From an uncultured Spirochaetota bacterium (lineage in GTDB: Bacteria; Spirochaetota; Spirochaetia; JAFGXN01): DNA of 64,000 bases. Positions within the stretch are counted from its first letter, which is position 1; every line of letters starts with the position of its first letter. Below are positions 18,701 to 27,034 of this stretch, in pieces. The stretch spans positions 1 through 64,000 of the forward strand of contig CALXOJ010000007.1 of NCBI GenBank assembly GCA_944390005.1. The letters are read 5' to 3'. Made by a program: the position numbers and the translations under genes. The notes under the pieces are model-generated. The model did no database searches, had not been told where the DNA came from, and saw nothing but the letters and a program-made list of their open reading frames with translations.

Positions 18701-19875
18701 AACAACTTTGGTTGCTGAAAATCGGCGAAATTGCACTGAAAGGCGGAAACCGCTCCCTGTTTGAACGGCAGCTGAAAAAAAACATCCGCTTTCAATTAAA
18801 AGAACACCTGATCTCCTACACCGGACAGCGGGGGCGATTTTACGCCGAAACCGACGGTCTGAGCGAAGAGGAGACGGCAAAACGACTCTCCACTGTCTTC
18901 GGGCTTTCGGGATTTGCCGTATGTCTGAAAACGGAAAAAACTGCCGACGCCGTCATCGAAGCGGCGGCCGAAGTTGTCCGAAAGCATTTGGAACAAACAA
19001 AAACGGCGGCCGTTACGTTTAAAGCTGAATCACGCCGCGCCGACAAAGCCTTTCCGCTCGATTCCTACCGCCTCAACTGCCTTGTCGGAGACGCGCTGTG
19101 CGGCCGTTTTCCCCAACTGAAAGTCGACGTTCGCAATCCGCAGCTGACAGTCGGCATCGAAATCCGCGATCACGCCTACGTTTACGGCAACGGCACTGAA
19201 GGACCGGGCGGTCTTCCCGTCGGCTGCGCCGGCCGCGGCGTTCTGCTGCTCTCCGGCGGCATCGACTCACCTGTAGCCGGATGGCTGTGCGCCAAACGGG
19301 GCCTGAAACCGGAAGCCGTCTACTTTCACACCTACCCGTACACCTCCGGCGACTCTCTGGAAAAGGTCAAAACCCTCGCTCAAATTCTCTCACCGTGGAC
19401 GTGCGGATTAAACCTGTTCTGCGTCAACTTCACGGAAATCCAGCTGAAAATCAAAGCCGAAGCCCGCCCCAACCGCACAACGATACTCTCCCGCAGCGCG
19501 ATGATGGAAATCGCCACTCGGTTGGCATCCGAACGGCACGCCGGCGCCCTCGTTACCGGCGAAGCGCTCAGCCAGGTTGCCAGCCAAACCATCGAAACCC
19601 TGCGCGTCACCGGCAGCCACACCGACCTGCCCGTTCTCCGCCCCGTTATCGGTTTCGATAAGCAGGAAATCATCCGCATCGCCGAAAAAATCGGCACCTA
19701 CGAAACCTCCATCCTCCCCTATGACGACTGCTGCACCCTCTTCTCCCCCGAACACCCGGAAATTGCCCCCGATTTCGCCGAACTGCAAAAAGAGTTCGCG
19801 CGCCTGAATCTGTCTCCGCTGATTGAACAGGCAGCCGCCTCCGCAGAACGGCTTTACTTTCACCCCAAAAACTGA
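18697..19875 (+). CDS. thiI: tRNA 4-thiouridine sulfurtransferase
   Basis: ThiI adenylates and thiolates U8 of tRNAs, and may help make thiazole. The 392-residue protein has the ferredoxin-like and THUMP domains (start LLKIGEIALKGGNR) and the PP-loop LLLSGGIDSPVAGW at about 185. It also has the family segments TGEALSQVASQTIETL and LPVLRPVIGFDKQEI, and a CC pair in PYDDCCTLFSPEHP. It lacks the C-terminal rhodanese domain of enterobacterial ThiI, so it is of the shorter type. A GC-rich structured element begins about 20 bases after the stop. Confidence 0.95.
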   Translation: MKQLWLLKIGEIALKGGNRSLFERQLKKNIRFQLKEHLISYTGQRGRFYAETDGLSEEETAKRLSTVFGLSGFAVCLKTEKTADAVIEAAAEVVRKHLEQTKTAAVTFKAESRRADKAFPLDSYRLNCLVGDALCGRFPQLKVDVRNPQLTVGIEIRDHAYVYGNGTEGPGGLPVGCAGRGVLLLSGGIDSPVAGWLCAKRGLKPEAVYFHTYPYTSGDSLEKVKTLAQILSPWTCGLNLFCVNFTEIQLKIKAEARPNRTTILSRSAMMEIATRLASERHAGALVTGEALSQVASQTIETLRVTGSHTDLPVLRPVIGFDKQEIIRIAEKIGTYETSILPYDDCCTLFSPEHPEIAPDFAELQKEFARLNLSPLIEQAAASAERLYFHPKN

Positions 19876-19893
19876 CACCTTTCTCTCTCTTTT

Positions 19894-20005
19894 TTTGGGC
19901 GAGTGCGCGCCTGACGGCGCGCACCGCGTCGACGGCGGGCGCGGTCTGCCTGGCGGCAGACGGCCTTGCGGCCCCCGCCGTGCCGCTCTCGCCTTCGACA
20001 GCGGC
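19894..20005 (+). ncRNA. Unassigned GC-rich multi-hairpin element, copy A
   Basis: Immediately after thiI, TTTGGGCG (19894-19901) leads into four nested or adjacent hairpins: an 8-bp stem 19904-19923; an outer 8-bp stem pairing 19932-19939 with 19974-19981; inside it, two abutting hairpins at 19944-19961 (7 bp) and 19962-19973 (GGCC-TTGC-GGCC); then a 6-bp stem 19982-20005. A second copy is found at 50117-50209 on the minus strand with the same order. Strand is given relative to the upstream gene. It could be a 3'-UTR RNA or a palindromic mobile unit; I do not recognise a known family. Confidence 0.5.
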
Positions 20006-20014
20006 AGCCCGCAC

Positions 20015-20047
20015 AAAAAAAGCGTCCTTGCCCAAAGGCAAGGACGC
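20015..20047 (-). terminator. Rho-independent terminator of GH16/InlB unit A
   Basis: A perfect 11-bp stem (20022-20032 with 20037-20047, loop CAAA) is followed on the minus strand by seven T. The same terminator, with one base different just beside the stem, ends the paralogous unit at 45967-45999. Confidence 0.95.
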
Positions 20048-20070
20048 AGAAGAGTTTTCGAAGTGTATAA

Positions 20071-21906
20071 TCAGCCGGCGGCGGCGGAAGCCGCTTCCGC
20101 AAGTTCGTAAAAGACCGCCTCTTGAATGGTCATCGTTGCCGAATCGGTGCCGCTGCTTTCTCTCCACAACTGCAATTTGACATCCGTACCAAGAGTCGGA
20201 GCCACAACGTTTTGAGTAGTATGGGAAGGGTTGCTATCCTCCGTCAGCGGAACGAATTTATTCTCTCCGTTAAAGAAGAATTTGACCGTTGTATCGTCAT
20301 TATTATCAGTATTGTCCGCTCCGTCAAAGAGGTAGCCGAGCGTAAACGGTTCATCCGCCGGTACGGTGTACGTTGCCCCTGCTGCTCCCGAATAAGCTCC
20401 GACACGGAAGGCGGTTCCGCCATCTGTACCTCCTTTAAAGGTGTTGCGCAAAAGCCAGAACCACGGTTCAGTCGACACGTCTTTCGAAATAGCCAATACG
20501 GCGCAAATGTTCGTAGTGTCGGAGTAAAGCACTTTCAATTCCATCAGAATGGGGTTAGATGAAGTGCTGCTATCCTTGACATTTTTAAATGTGATGGAAG
20601 CATTATTCGTACCGCTTTCCGTCGCTAATGAGTTAACGGTAATCTTGGCTCCTGTATCCGTACCTGCAATCGCATTATTAGTCTTATTATCATACGTTAC
20701 GTAAGTATCGTTTGCAAACGCAGAGGTCTCATAACGCTTCACATCTTTGTACAGATTACCGTCGCGCACCACCCAAGTGTCGGGGTAAACGGTTAAATCA
20801 GATAAACTAGCAGGGACTGAAATTTCCTCTCCGCTATCATTTACCGTATAATAGGTCAGAGTTAAATTGTACACTGCGGAGTCATCTCCTGTATTCGACG
20901 GCAGAGTCAAGGTTTTGGTATCAAAGTCGTAGCTCGCTGTTCCGTCACTCCCACCCGTTACTTCCACTCTCGACACGTAGGCATTTGCAGGCTCCAGCGT
21001 TTCCGTAAGCACAACCGTTGTTCCGCCGATCAAATATTCGGTACCGGCGGGCAAGGAAACAGTAACCCCTGTCAGCTGAATTCCTGCCCAAACCGCATAG
21101 AGGTCGATTCCGCTATCAATATTCTCGGCCGCCGCGGTCAATTCCGCTCCATCGGCATAAGCAATGTCTGTCGACTCTGCGCTCGTCGCCCAACCTTTAA
21201 ACTCATAACTGTCGTATGCGAATGTGCAGGACTCCAACGCCGTCGCCTCACCGACTGTCACAACCTGGGTATAGGAATCCTGCGCCGCTAAATCGGCCGG
21301 CGGATTGCTGTGAAAAGTCACTGTAACCGGAGAGTTTGCCAGCGACGGAGTGCCTTTGACAGTTGCCTCTCGGCTTGTCTTTCCGTCTGCCGTCACAACC
21401 GCCGTAAAGGTGTATGCCACATCGTTCTCCAATCCCGAAATCGTCACCGTGTCGTTGGGTTCATTCTGCGGAGTCACCTTCACCGCTTCGCTTGCGCCGT
21501 CATAAGTGATGCTGATTTCTTCATAAGGAATTTGAACGAGATCCCAGGTCAAAATCACCGCTGCGTTTGCGCCGACAGCCGCAAAGTTTTGCAGCGGCGC
21601 CGGCTTCCACTGCGCATAGAGTTTCACCGCAGCGGATACGGTGATTTTTCCTTTGTCTGCGTAGCTTTTTCCGGACCCGTCAGCCGCTTCGTTCCAACCG
21701 TCAAACTCATAACCCGCTCGGTCAAACTCGTTCGCATTCAGCGTCGTCTCCATTCCGACTGTCGCATCCTGATCCGCCATGGTTCCGACTCCTCCGTTGG
21801 CACTGAAGGATATCTTAACCGCCTCTTCCGTCGGCGGACAGCCAATCAACGCCGCCGCCATCGCCATAAAAATCAACAATTTCGCATAAGTTTTTTTCAT
21901 TTTCAT
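20071..21906 (-). CDS. Lipoprotein with InlB-type repeats and unassigned C-terminal domain (companion of GH16 A)
   Basis: The 611-residue protein has a lipoprotein signal with lipobox ALIGC (Cys near 23). A Listeria-Bacteroides (InlB B) repeat follows (about 32-105, GYEFDGWNEAADGSG... YAQWKP), then a fibronectin III-like domain (about 107-195) and a second InlB-type repeat (about 200-275). A beta-rich stretch leads to a C-terminal domain (about 415-600) with the signature WFWLLRN, GTAFRVGAYSG, EPFTLGYLFDG and VKFFFNGENKFV. That last domain recurs in the lipoprotein at 40990-42903. The gene starts 18 bp after GH16 A and shares its transcript; GGAG sits 8 bases before ATG 21906. It is probably a surface glycan-binding partner of the glycosidase; this is inference. 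Confidence 0.8.
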   Translation of the reverse strand: MKMKKTYAKLLIFMAMAAALIGCPPTEEAVKISFSANGGVGTMADQDATVGMETTLNANEFDRAGYEFDGWNEAADGSGKSYADKGKITVSAAVKLYAQWKPAPLQNFAAVGANAAVILTWDLVQIPYEEISITYDGASEAVKVTPQNEPNDTVTISGLENDVAYTFTAVVTADGKTSREATVKGTPSLANSPVTVTFHSNPPADLAAQDSYTQVVTVGEATALESCTFAYDSYEFKGWATSAESTDIAYADGAELTAAAENIDSGIDLYAVWAGIQLTGVTVSLPAGTEYLIGGTTVVLTETLEPANAYVSRVEVTGGSDGTASYDFDTKTLTLPSNTGDDSAVYNLTLTYYTVNDSGEEISVPASLSDLTVYPDTWVVRDGNLYKDVKRYETSAFANDTYVTYDNKTNNAIAGTDTGAKITVNSLATESGTNNASITFKNVKDSSTSSNPILMELKVLYSDTTNICAVLAISKDVSTEPWFWLLRNTFKGGTDGGTAFRVGAYSGAAGATYTVPADEPFTLGYLFDGADNTDNNDDTTVKFFFNGENKFVPLTEDSNPSHTTQNVVAPTLGTDVKLQLWRESSGTDSATMTIQEAVFYELAEAASAAAG

Positions 21907-21924
21907 TTTTTCTTCTCCTTTATC

Positions 21925-24096
21925 TTAATTTGCCGCTTCCGACGAGCCTTCCGGCACGTAGTAAGCGATGTAATCAGCTTCGACCCATACGGGAAGATGA
22001 GGCAACGTCAGGTCTCCATTCGGAGTAGAGCCCCATCCGGGACCGATTTCTGTCGACAGAAAGACGTTCATCGGCGCTGTCGGAACGGCTAACAGGGTAT
22101 CGATATAACCATGGTCTCTATACGACGTGTTGAACTCTGGACCCGAGGTGTTAATGCTTGGTCTATTAGGATTACCATTATTAGATATTGCGTCGGCTTG
22201 ACGTTGTAAATTATCGTTCTTTGTCAGAGTCGCCTGTTTGTTGTTGTTATCGGTAGCTCTATAATAATGCGCCCAGACGTCGTTGTAGTAGTAGGTCACC
22301 TGATCATCGGTCCATTGCAGCGCAAGCTTGTACCATTTGTCCTGCATGACCGTATCAGCGCCGTTGACATTCAACTGCTGGTAAAAATAAGACATATGCG
22401 TCGTTCCGTAAGTTCCCCAGCCGTTGTGATACTGGTTGACGTAGTTGATAATCCGCGGTTTTCCTGCCGTCTGTTCCATTAAGTCAAACTCATGAACCGG
22501 TCCGTGCATCCAAAACGCAAACCAAGCGCCTTCGTTTGTAAAATACTTTGTGTCGGAATAACCTTTATAGCGGGTGCGCAGTCTTGCTACGTAATATCCT
22601 TTTCCGTACAGTTCATTGGTGATTGCCGCACCGGAGATAAACCCCTTCACAGCTCCGGTAGCGATGTCGAACCCGCCAAGCTTTTTGGTTTTATTTAACC
22701 CCAAATAAAAGATGCCGTTATCAACGTCGGCCGCCATGTGCTTCGACATCAGCATTCCGTTTTTCGCTTCGATGGTGCGGAAGTCCCAGACGCCGGATTT
22801 TCGGGCATGCGATCCCTTCTCCAAATTTTCACAGCCCCACAGGCGGGCAAAGTCGTAGGCGGGGTCGCCGGGCGTTTCCCGCGCCGCCAGATACGCCGCG
22901 TTGTTCTTGTAATTCAGTCCGTTGAACGGATAGTTGAAGTCGTCGCCCCAGCTCAGCACGTATTTGGTGTAGCCTTCAACCGCGGTTTCGGAGTAATTTC
23001 CCTGATCGTCAAGCCAAATCTCGGCGGGGTACTCGCGGCTTCCTTTAACCGTAATTTTATCACCGAAAAGGTCATCGATTCCCCATTGCGTCGTCAGTAA
23101 GCCGACAAAGTCGGGCGATTTGCCGGGAATAAGAATTTCGGCGCTTTTCACGGAGCACTCTTGATCCGCTCCTGTCGCCAAATCAAACTCGTAAATGTCC
23201 GCATAAGGCGTTCCGACAGGTACCGCCACCTCCGTTCCGCCGGCGTCAACCGTTCCGCTCCAGGCCGCCTTCGTAAAATCGTAGGAACCGAACGTCCCGT
23301 CTTCAAACCACGTTTCGTTCATCAAGACTTCCATATCGGGAAGGCTGAATGCGACCAGCGCTTTGGCCTCCGGCTCTCCCTTGACGTCGGTTTTCCTCAA
23401 AATGTTGACATGGGCAGGCGTAACCGTCGCGCTCTTTCCCGTCATAAACCGTATGCTGCTTAAATCAGGAAAATCTTTGGTGAATGTTTCGGTGACGTCG
23501 GTTCCGTCTTCCGTTTTGAATGAGAAAGAAACACTTGCGTTCTGCGTGTCCTTGGGAAAACGAATCGCATAATCATCACTGATTCCGGTTCCTCCGAACT
23601 GTTGCGGACTTCCGGAACCGACGGCATAAAAACCGGTCAGCGTCGCCGGTTTTTCCTCTTCTGTTTCTAAATCATTGATATAGGTTTTGATTCCTTTTAA
23701 TCGAAGAATGAAGTCTGTCCCGTCAAATTCCCACACCGTCTCGAATGCGGTCGATTCACAAGTCAGCGTAATGCTGCCTGTAACCGAAGGATCGACAACA
23801 GAGGCTGCGGTGATGGTCACAGCTCCCGTTTTGACTCCCGTTACCCAACCGTACGCGTCGACGGTTGCTATTTCGGAATCACTGCTGGTCCATGTAACAG
23901 ACTGGTCAACCGTCGCCGGTTCAACCGCAGCAGACACTAAAAGAGTGCCGTTAATCGGCACAACCGTACTGTTCGCGCTGACACTGATACCGGAAGGCTT
24001 TACTTCATTCGCCCCCCCCCCCTCTTCGGGCGGCGGACATGCAATGAATGCCGCTGTTGTCAGCAATGCCAAAACTAAATGAAAAATTTTGTTCAT
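21925..24096 (-). CDS. GH16-family glycosidase lipoprotein A, with Big_2 domain and phase-variable G11 tract
   Basis: The 723-residue protein has a lipobox (AFIAC) directly followed by PPPEEGGG. A Big_2 immunoglobulin-like domain lies at about 30-110 (VTWTSSDSEIATVDAYGWVTG), then about 230 unassigned residues. A GH16 concanavalin-like domain follows from about 370 with SWGDDFNYPF and the catalytic signature EFDLMEQ (Glu near 536 and 541). GH16 enzymes cleave beta-1,3/1,4 glucans or galactans; the exact substrate cannot be read. ATG 24096 was chosen over 24108 because GGAGGTG lies 5 bases before it. The GGG codons come from a G11 tract; G10 or G12 would stop translation within about seven codons. 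Confidence 0.85.
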   Translation of the reverse strand: MNKIFHLVLALLTTAAFIACPPPEEGGGANEVKPSGISVSANSTVVPINGTLLVSAAVEPATVDQSVTWTSSDSEIATVDAYGWVTGVKTGAVTITAASVVDPSVTGSITLTCESTAFETVWEFDGTDFILRLKGIKTYINDLETEEEKPATLTGFYAVGSGSPQQFGGTGISDDYAIRFPKDTQNASVSFSFKTEDGTDVTETFTKDFPDLSSIRFMTGKSATVTPAHVNILRKTDVKGEPEAKALVAFSLPDMEVLMNETWFEDGTFGSYDFTKAAWSGTVDAGGTEVAVPVGTPYADIYEFDLATGADQECSVKSAEILIPGKSPDFVGLLTTQWGIDDLFGDKITVKGSREYPAEIWLDDQGNYSETAVEGYTKYVLSWGDDFNYPFNGLNYKNNAAYLAARETPGDPAYDFARLWGCENLEKGSHARKSGVWDFRTIEAKNGMLMSKHMAADVDNGIFYLGLNKTKKLGGFDIATGAVKGFISGAAITNELYGKGYYVARLRTRYKGYSDTKYFTNEGAWFAFWMHGPVHEFDLMEQTAGKPRIINYVNQYHNGWGTYGTTHMSYFYQQLNVNGADTVMQDKWYKLALQWTDDQVTYYYNDVWAHYYRATDNNNKQATLTKNDNLQRQADAISNNGNPNRPSINTSGPEFNTSYRDHGYIDTLLAVPTAPMNVFLSTEIGPGWGSTPNGDLTLPHLPVWVEADYIAYYVPEGSSEAAN
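24012..24022. repeat. G11 (coding strand) tract just after the lipobox of GH16 A
   Basis: Eleven C on the plus strand read as GAG-GGG-GGG-GGG-GCG in the gene. The length present is in frame (ON). With 10 G the frame reaches TAA, and with 12 G TGA, a few codons downstream. Confidence 0.95.
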
Positions 24097-24116
24097 TTCC
24101 ACCTCCATTTTTATAT

Positions 24117-24146
24117 ATTATAAATTCAGAATAATAAAAAAGTCAA
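24117..24146 (-). promoter_or_regulatory. Promoter of GH16 unit A
   Basis: TTGACT (24141-24146), an 18-bp spacer and TATAAT (24117-24122) on the minus strand, with an A/T-rich tract upstream of the -35. The -35 box and the A-tract are nearly identical to those of GH16 unit B at 50004-50009, so the two units probably share their promoter ancestry. Confidence 0.8.
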
Positions 24147-24199
24147 ACTTTTTTTTATTTTGATTTTTACTTTTACCGTATCGATTAAACTTACCGCCG

Positions 24200-25564
24200 T
24201 CAAAAGAGTTTAACGGCGGTTCCCGTCAAACTTTTCAATGCCGTCGAAAAACGGCTGTTTTCATCTTCTTGTTTCTGCTTCAGCTCCGACAAATTGCTGA
24301 AAAGCGTTTCAAGGCGCAGCGCTCCGGGTGTTCCTGTCGACGTGCGGGCGCGTAAAGCGGCGGCCGGATCGCGGTTTTCAAGCGCACCGAGGTTGAGTCC
24401 AACCTCTCGGTAAGCGTCTCGGAAACTTTTTCCGGCAGCAACCGCCTCGTAAGCGGCGTCGGTTGCAAAAATTTCCGGGGTGAAAGCCTCCGTCAGCCGA
24501 CGGCGGTTGACCTCCACCTCTCGAAAAGTCAGCTCCATAATGCGGGCGCACTGAACCGACAGCCGAGCGGCTTTCAGAAACGGCTCTTTTGTATCCTGAA
24601 AATCGCGGTTATAACCCGAAGGCGCCGAGCGCAGAATGTTTTTAATTGTCGACGCGCAGCCGCCGAGAACCGCCGCTTTGGAACGGATCAGTTCCAACCC
24701 GTCGGGATTCTTTTTTTGCGGCATGATGCTCGAACCGGAACACAGTTCACGCGGCAGGGAAAAATATCCGAACTCAGGCAATGAAAAGAGAATCAAATCC
24801 TGCGCCGCTTTGGAAAAGCAGAGACACGCCGCCTCCGCAGCGTCAATCAGCATCGCTTCAAACTTGCCGCGGGAGTTATTTGCGTACAAAACATTATTCT
24901 GCACGCGGGCAAAACCCATCAGTTCAGCGGTCATTTCGCGGTTCAACGGCAGCGGCGTGCCGTAACTGGCGGCAGAGCCGAGCGGACTCTGATCGATGAG
25001 GTCATAAAGGAAAAAAAAGTGACGGATGTGGTCGACCGTCTCTTCGGCAAATGAAGCAGCCCACAGTCCAACCGACGACGGCATCGCTGTCTGCAAGTGG
25101 GTCCGTCCCGGCATCGGTGTTGTTTCTTCTTTTTTTGCTAACCCGGCGGCTGCCTCGGCGAAACCGATCAGCGCCTGAATCATCTCCAATACATACGCTT
25201 TCGAGTAGAGACGCAAGGCGGTCAGAACCTGATCGTTGCGGGAACGTCCTGTATGAATTTTTTTACCCGCCTCGCCAAGACGCTCGGTCAGACGGTTTTC
25301 AATCGCGGTGTGGCAATCTTCGTCGGAAAAGGCGATCGGAAAGCGTTTTTCTCCCGCTTCGACCATAATTTGCGACAGTTCGCGGCAAAGCTCATCCGCC
25401 TCTTGCGGCGACAGAATGCCGACAGCCGCCAGCATTTTGGCGTGCGCCGTTGACGCGGCACAGTCGCTTGCCACCAACTCCAAATCGAGAACAGGGTCGT
25501 TTCCGACCGTAAACTCTTCAATTAAAGCATTCAAATTGTAATCTTTTTGCCAAAGTTTCGCCAT
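24200..25564 (-). CDS. argH: Argininosuccinate lyase
   Basis: ArgH splits argininosuccinate into arginine and fumarate. The 454-residue protein has the fumarase-superfamily signature GSSIMPQKKNPDGLELIRSK, the catalytic HTGRSRNDQV segment and GRTHLQTAMP. It lies 4 bp after the DUF2156 gene and appears to be the last gene of a glgA-methyltransferase-DUF2156-argH operon, an unusual neighbourhood for arginine synthesis. carB, which supplies carbamoyl phosphate, lies 11 kb away. Confidence 0.97.
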   Translation of the reverse strand: MAKLWQKDYNLNALIEEFTVGNDPVLDLELVASDCAASTAHAKMLAAVGILSPQEADELCRELSQIMVEAGEKRFPIAFSDEDCHTAIENRLTERLGEAGKKIHTGRSRNDQVLTALRLYSKAYVLEMIQALIGFAEAAAGLAKKEETTPMPGRTHLQTAMPSSVGLWAASFAEETVDHIRHFFFLYDLIDQSPLGSAASYGTPLPLNREMTAELMGFARVQNNVLYANNSRGKFEAMLIDAAEAACLCFSKAAQDLILFSLPEFGYFSLPRELCSGSSIMPQKKNPDGLELIRSKAAVLGGCASTIKNILRSAPSGYNRDFQDTKEPFLKAARLSVQCARIMELTFREVEVNRRRLTEAFTPEIFATDAAYEAVAAGKSFRDAYREVGLNLGALENRDPAAALRARTSTGTPGALRLETLFSNLSELKQKQEDENSRFSTALKSLTGTAVKLF

Positions 25565-25568
25565 GGTC

Positions 25569-26429
25569 TCACCGTCTGAAAATCCGATATTTCTGCGCCA
25601 TCATATCCGGCAGATACGAGGATTTTGACGCCCGCAGAGGCAGACTCCCCAAATCCTGCTCCATATTAACATACGAAAAACTTTCGGGCAAGCGGGCAGC
25701 CGCCGTGCTGAACAAAAACTGATAAATACCTTTGACCGATTTATCGCCTTTAGCAAAGTGAAAGGCAAAGACATCGTCTTGAATCGGCTCACCGACAAGA
25801 AATCCGGCAGGTTTTTCGCCGTCAAAAACCGTAAATCCGGAGAGTCCCAGCTCGTCGTAAAGCTCCAACGCTTCGCGGCACGGCTCGTAATCGGTCGACT
25901 CCTCTGAATCAAACGACGACTGCCACCGTTCCAAAACGGCAACCGCGCCGTCTTTTGCCTCTGTTTCGCTTAAATCAACCGTTCGGTGATCGGGATAGTA
26001 TTTCAAAAACTGGTACAAAAGGTTGCGTTTGTTCTGCAGCCGGCGGCCGGGGAAAAACTGCATCTTCTCACGTGCATAAATGTAATCCAAATCTTCCGCC
26101 ATCGATTCGAATCGAAACGACTCTTCTCCAAAGTACGCCAAAGCCTTCGCTGAAACGGGAAAAATCATGTCAACCTGAGAAAGCTGCGCCGTCAGCGCCT
26201 CGCGGTACTCGGGAGACGCCAACTGTTTCTGGCAGCACGGCATAACATAGGAAAGACCGTCGTAACTGACGCCGCGAATGAAAAGGCAGCCGCCGGATTC
26301 CTCAACGGCATAACGGTGCTTGCGTCGAAAAAGGTACAGATTGGAAAAACAGTACTCCGACAAAAAATCGCCTGAATTTCGAAGTATCGATTCAAGCTTC
26401 GCTTTATCGTCCAAAGTCAGCGGTTTCAT
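25569..26429 (-). CDS. DUF2156 (GNAT-fold) protein
   Basis: The 286-residue protein resembles DUF2156, the family related to the C-terminal domain of phosphatidylglycerol lysyltransferase MprF. Family-like segments are the N-terminal SEYCFSNLYLFRRKHRY, YIYAREKMQFFPGRRLQNKRNLLYQFLK and GFLVGEPIQDDVFAFHFAKGDKSVKGIYQFLF, ending with YVNMEQDLGSLPLRASKSSY. No membrane segments, so cytoplasmic. Members of this group may transfer amino acids from aminoacyl-tRNA or act as acetyltransferases; the substrate is not determined. It sits between the methyltransferase and argH in one operon. Confidence 0.8.
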   Translation of the reverse strand: MKPLTLDDKAKLESILRNSGDFLSEYCFSNLYLFRRKHRYAVEESGGCLFIRGVSYDGLSYVMPCCQKQLASPEYREALTAQLSQVDMIFPVSAKALAYFGEESFRFESMAEDLDYIYAREKMQFFPGRRLQNKRNLLYQFLKYYPDHRTVDLSETEAKDGAVAVLERWQSSFDSEESTDYEPCREALELYDELGLSGFTVFDGEKPAGFLVGEPIQDDVFAFHFAKGDKSVKGIYQFLFSTAAARLPESFSYVNMEQDLGSLPLRASKSSYLPDMMAQKYRIFRR

Positions 26430-26430
26430 T

Positions 26431-27033
26431 TTAAAGCCTCAAAATAACGGTAAAATCGTTTTGACTGTACCCGTCGTCAAACTCCAACGACCGCGGCCGC
26501 GGAGAAAGGCGCCGCAAAAGTTTTTCAACTGCTGCCGGCGTTGTGTAAAAATACTCATCTTCACGGTCGCCGGAACGTTCATGCAGCAGGTTGAAAACGA
26601 CCGACTCCGAAGCAATGTTCATAAAAACCGAAACGGTATCGGTTAAAAACCGTTCGTTGCAGCCGCTGTTTAAATTAAAGATACCCGAAGCGTAAACGAC
26701 ATCGAAACTCTTTGCGCCGAACGGATTCTCTTCTTCCAAATCAACGGTCATAAACACGCCTTTCGGCTGCCGCTGCCGGGCCGCCGCCGTCATTGCCGGT
26801 AAAATGTCGATGCCAACGTAATCGCAACGGATTTTGCAGCGCTCCAGTTCGCCGAAGAGGGAGCCAACGCCGCAGCCAACGTCAAGCAGAGTTTTGCCGT
26901 TTAGGTCAACCGCCGCAAAAAGCGCTCCGAACCGTTTTCGGGCAGCGGCTTCGCTCTCCCAGCCGTGAACGCGGTAATCGGGATTCTCCGGCTTGATTTT
27001 ATCTTTGTAATACGACTCAATCAGCTCTTTCAC
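26431..27033 (-). CDS. Class I SAM-dependent methyltransferase
   Basis: The 200-residue protein has the Rossmann SAM-binding motif LLDVGCGVGSLFGEL, an acidic post-II residue in DYVGIDILPAM, a VDLEEENPF acidic segment and FDVVYASGIFNL. The start is probably GTG 27033 (KELIESYYKDKI), one base after the glgA stop. The longer frame reaching 27201 lies wholly inside glgA. The substrate is unknown. Confidence 0.8.
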   Translation of the reverse strand: MKELIESYYKDKIKPENPDYRVHGWESEAAARKRFGALFAAVDLNGKTLLDVGCGVGSLFGELERCKIRCDYVGIDILPAMTAAARQRQPKGVFMTVDLEEENPFGAKSFDVVYASGIFNLNSGCNERFLTDTVSVFMNIASESVVFNLLHERSGDREDEYFYTTPAAVEKLLRRLSPRPRSLEFDDGYSQNDFTVILRL

Positions 27034-27034
27034 G

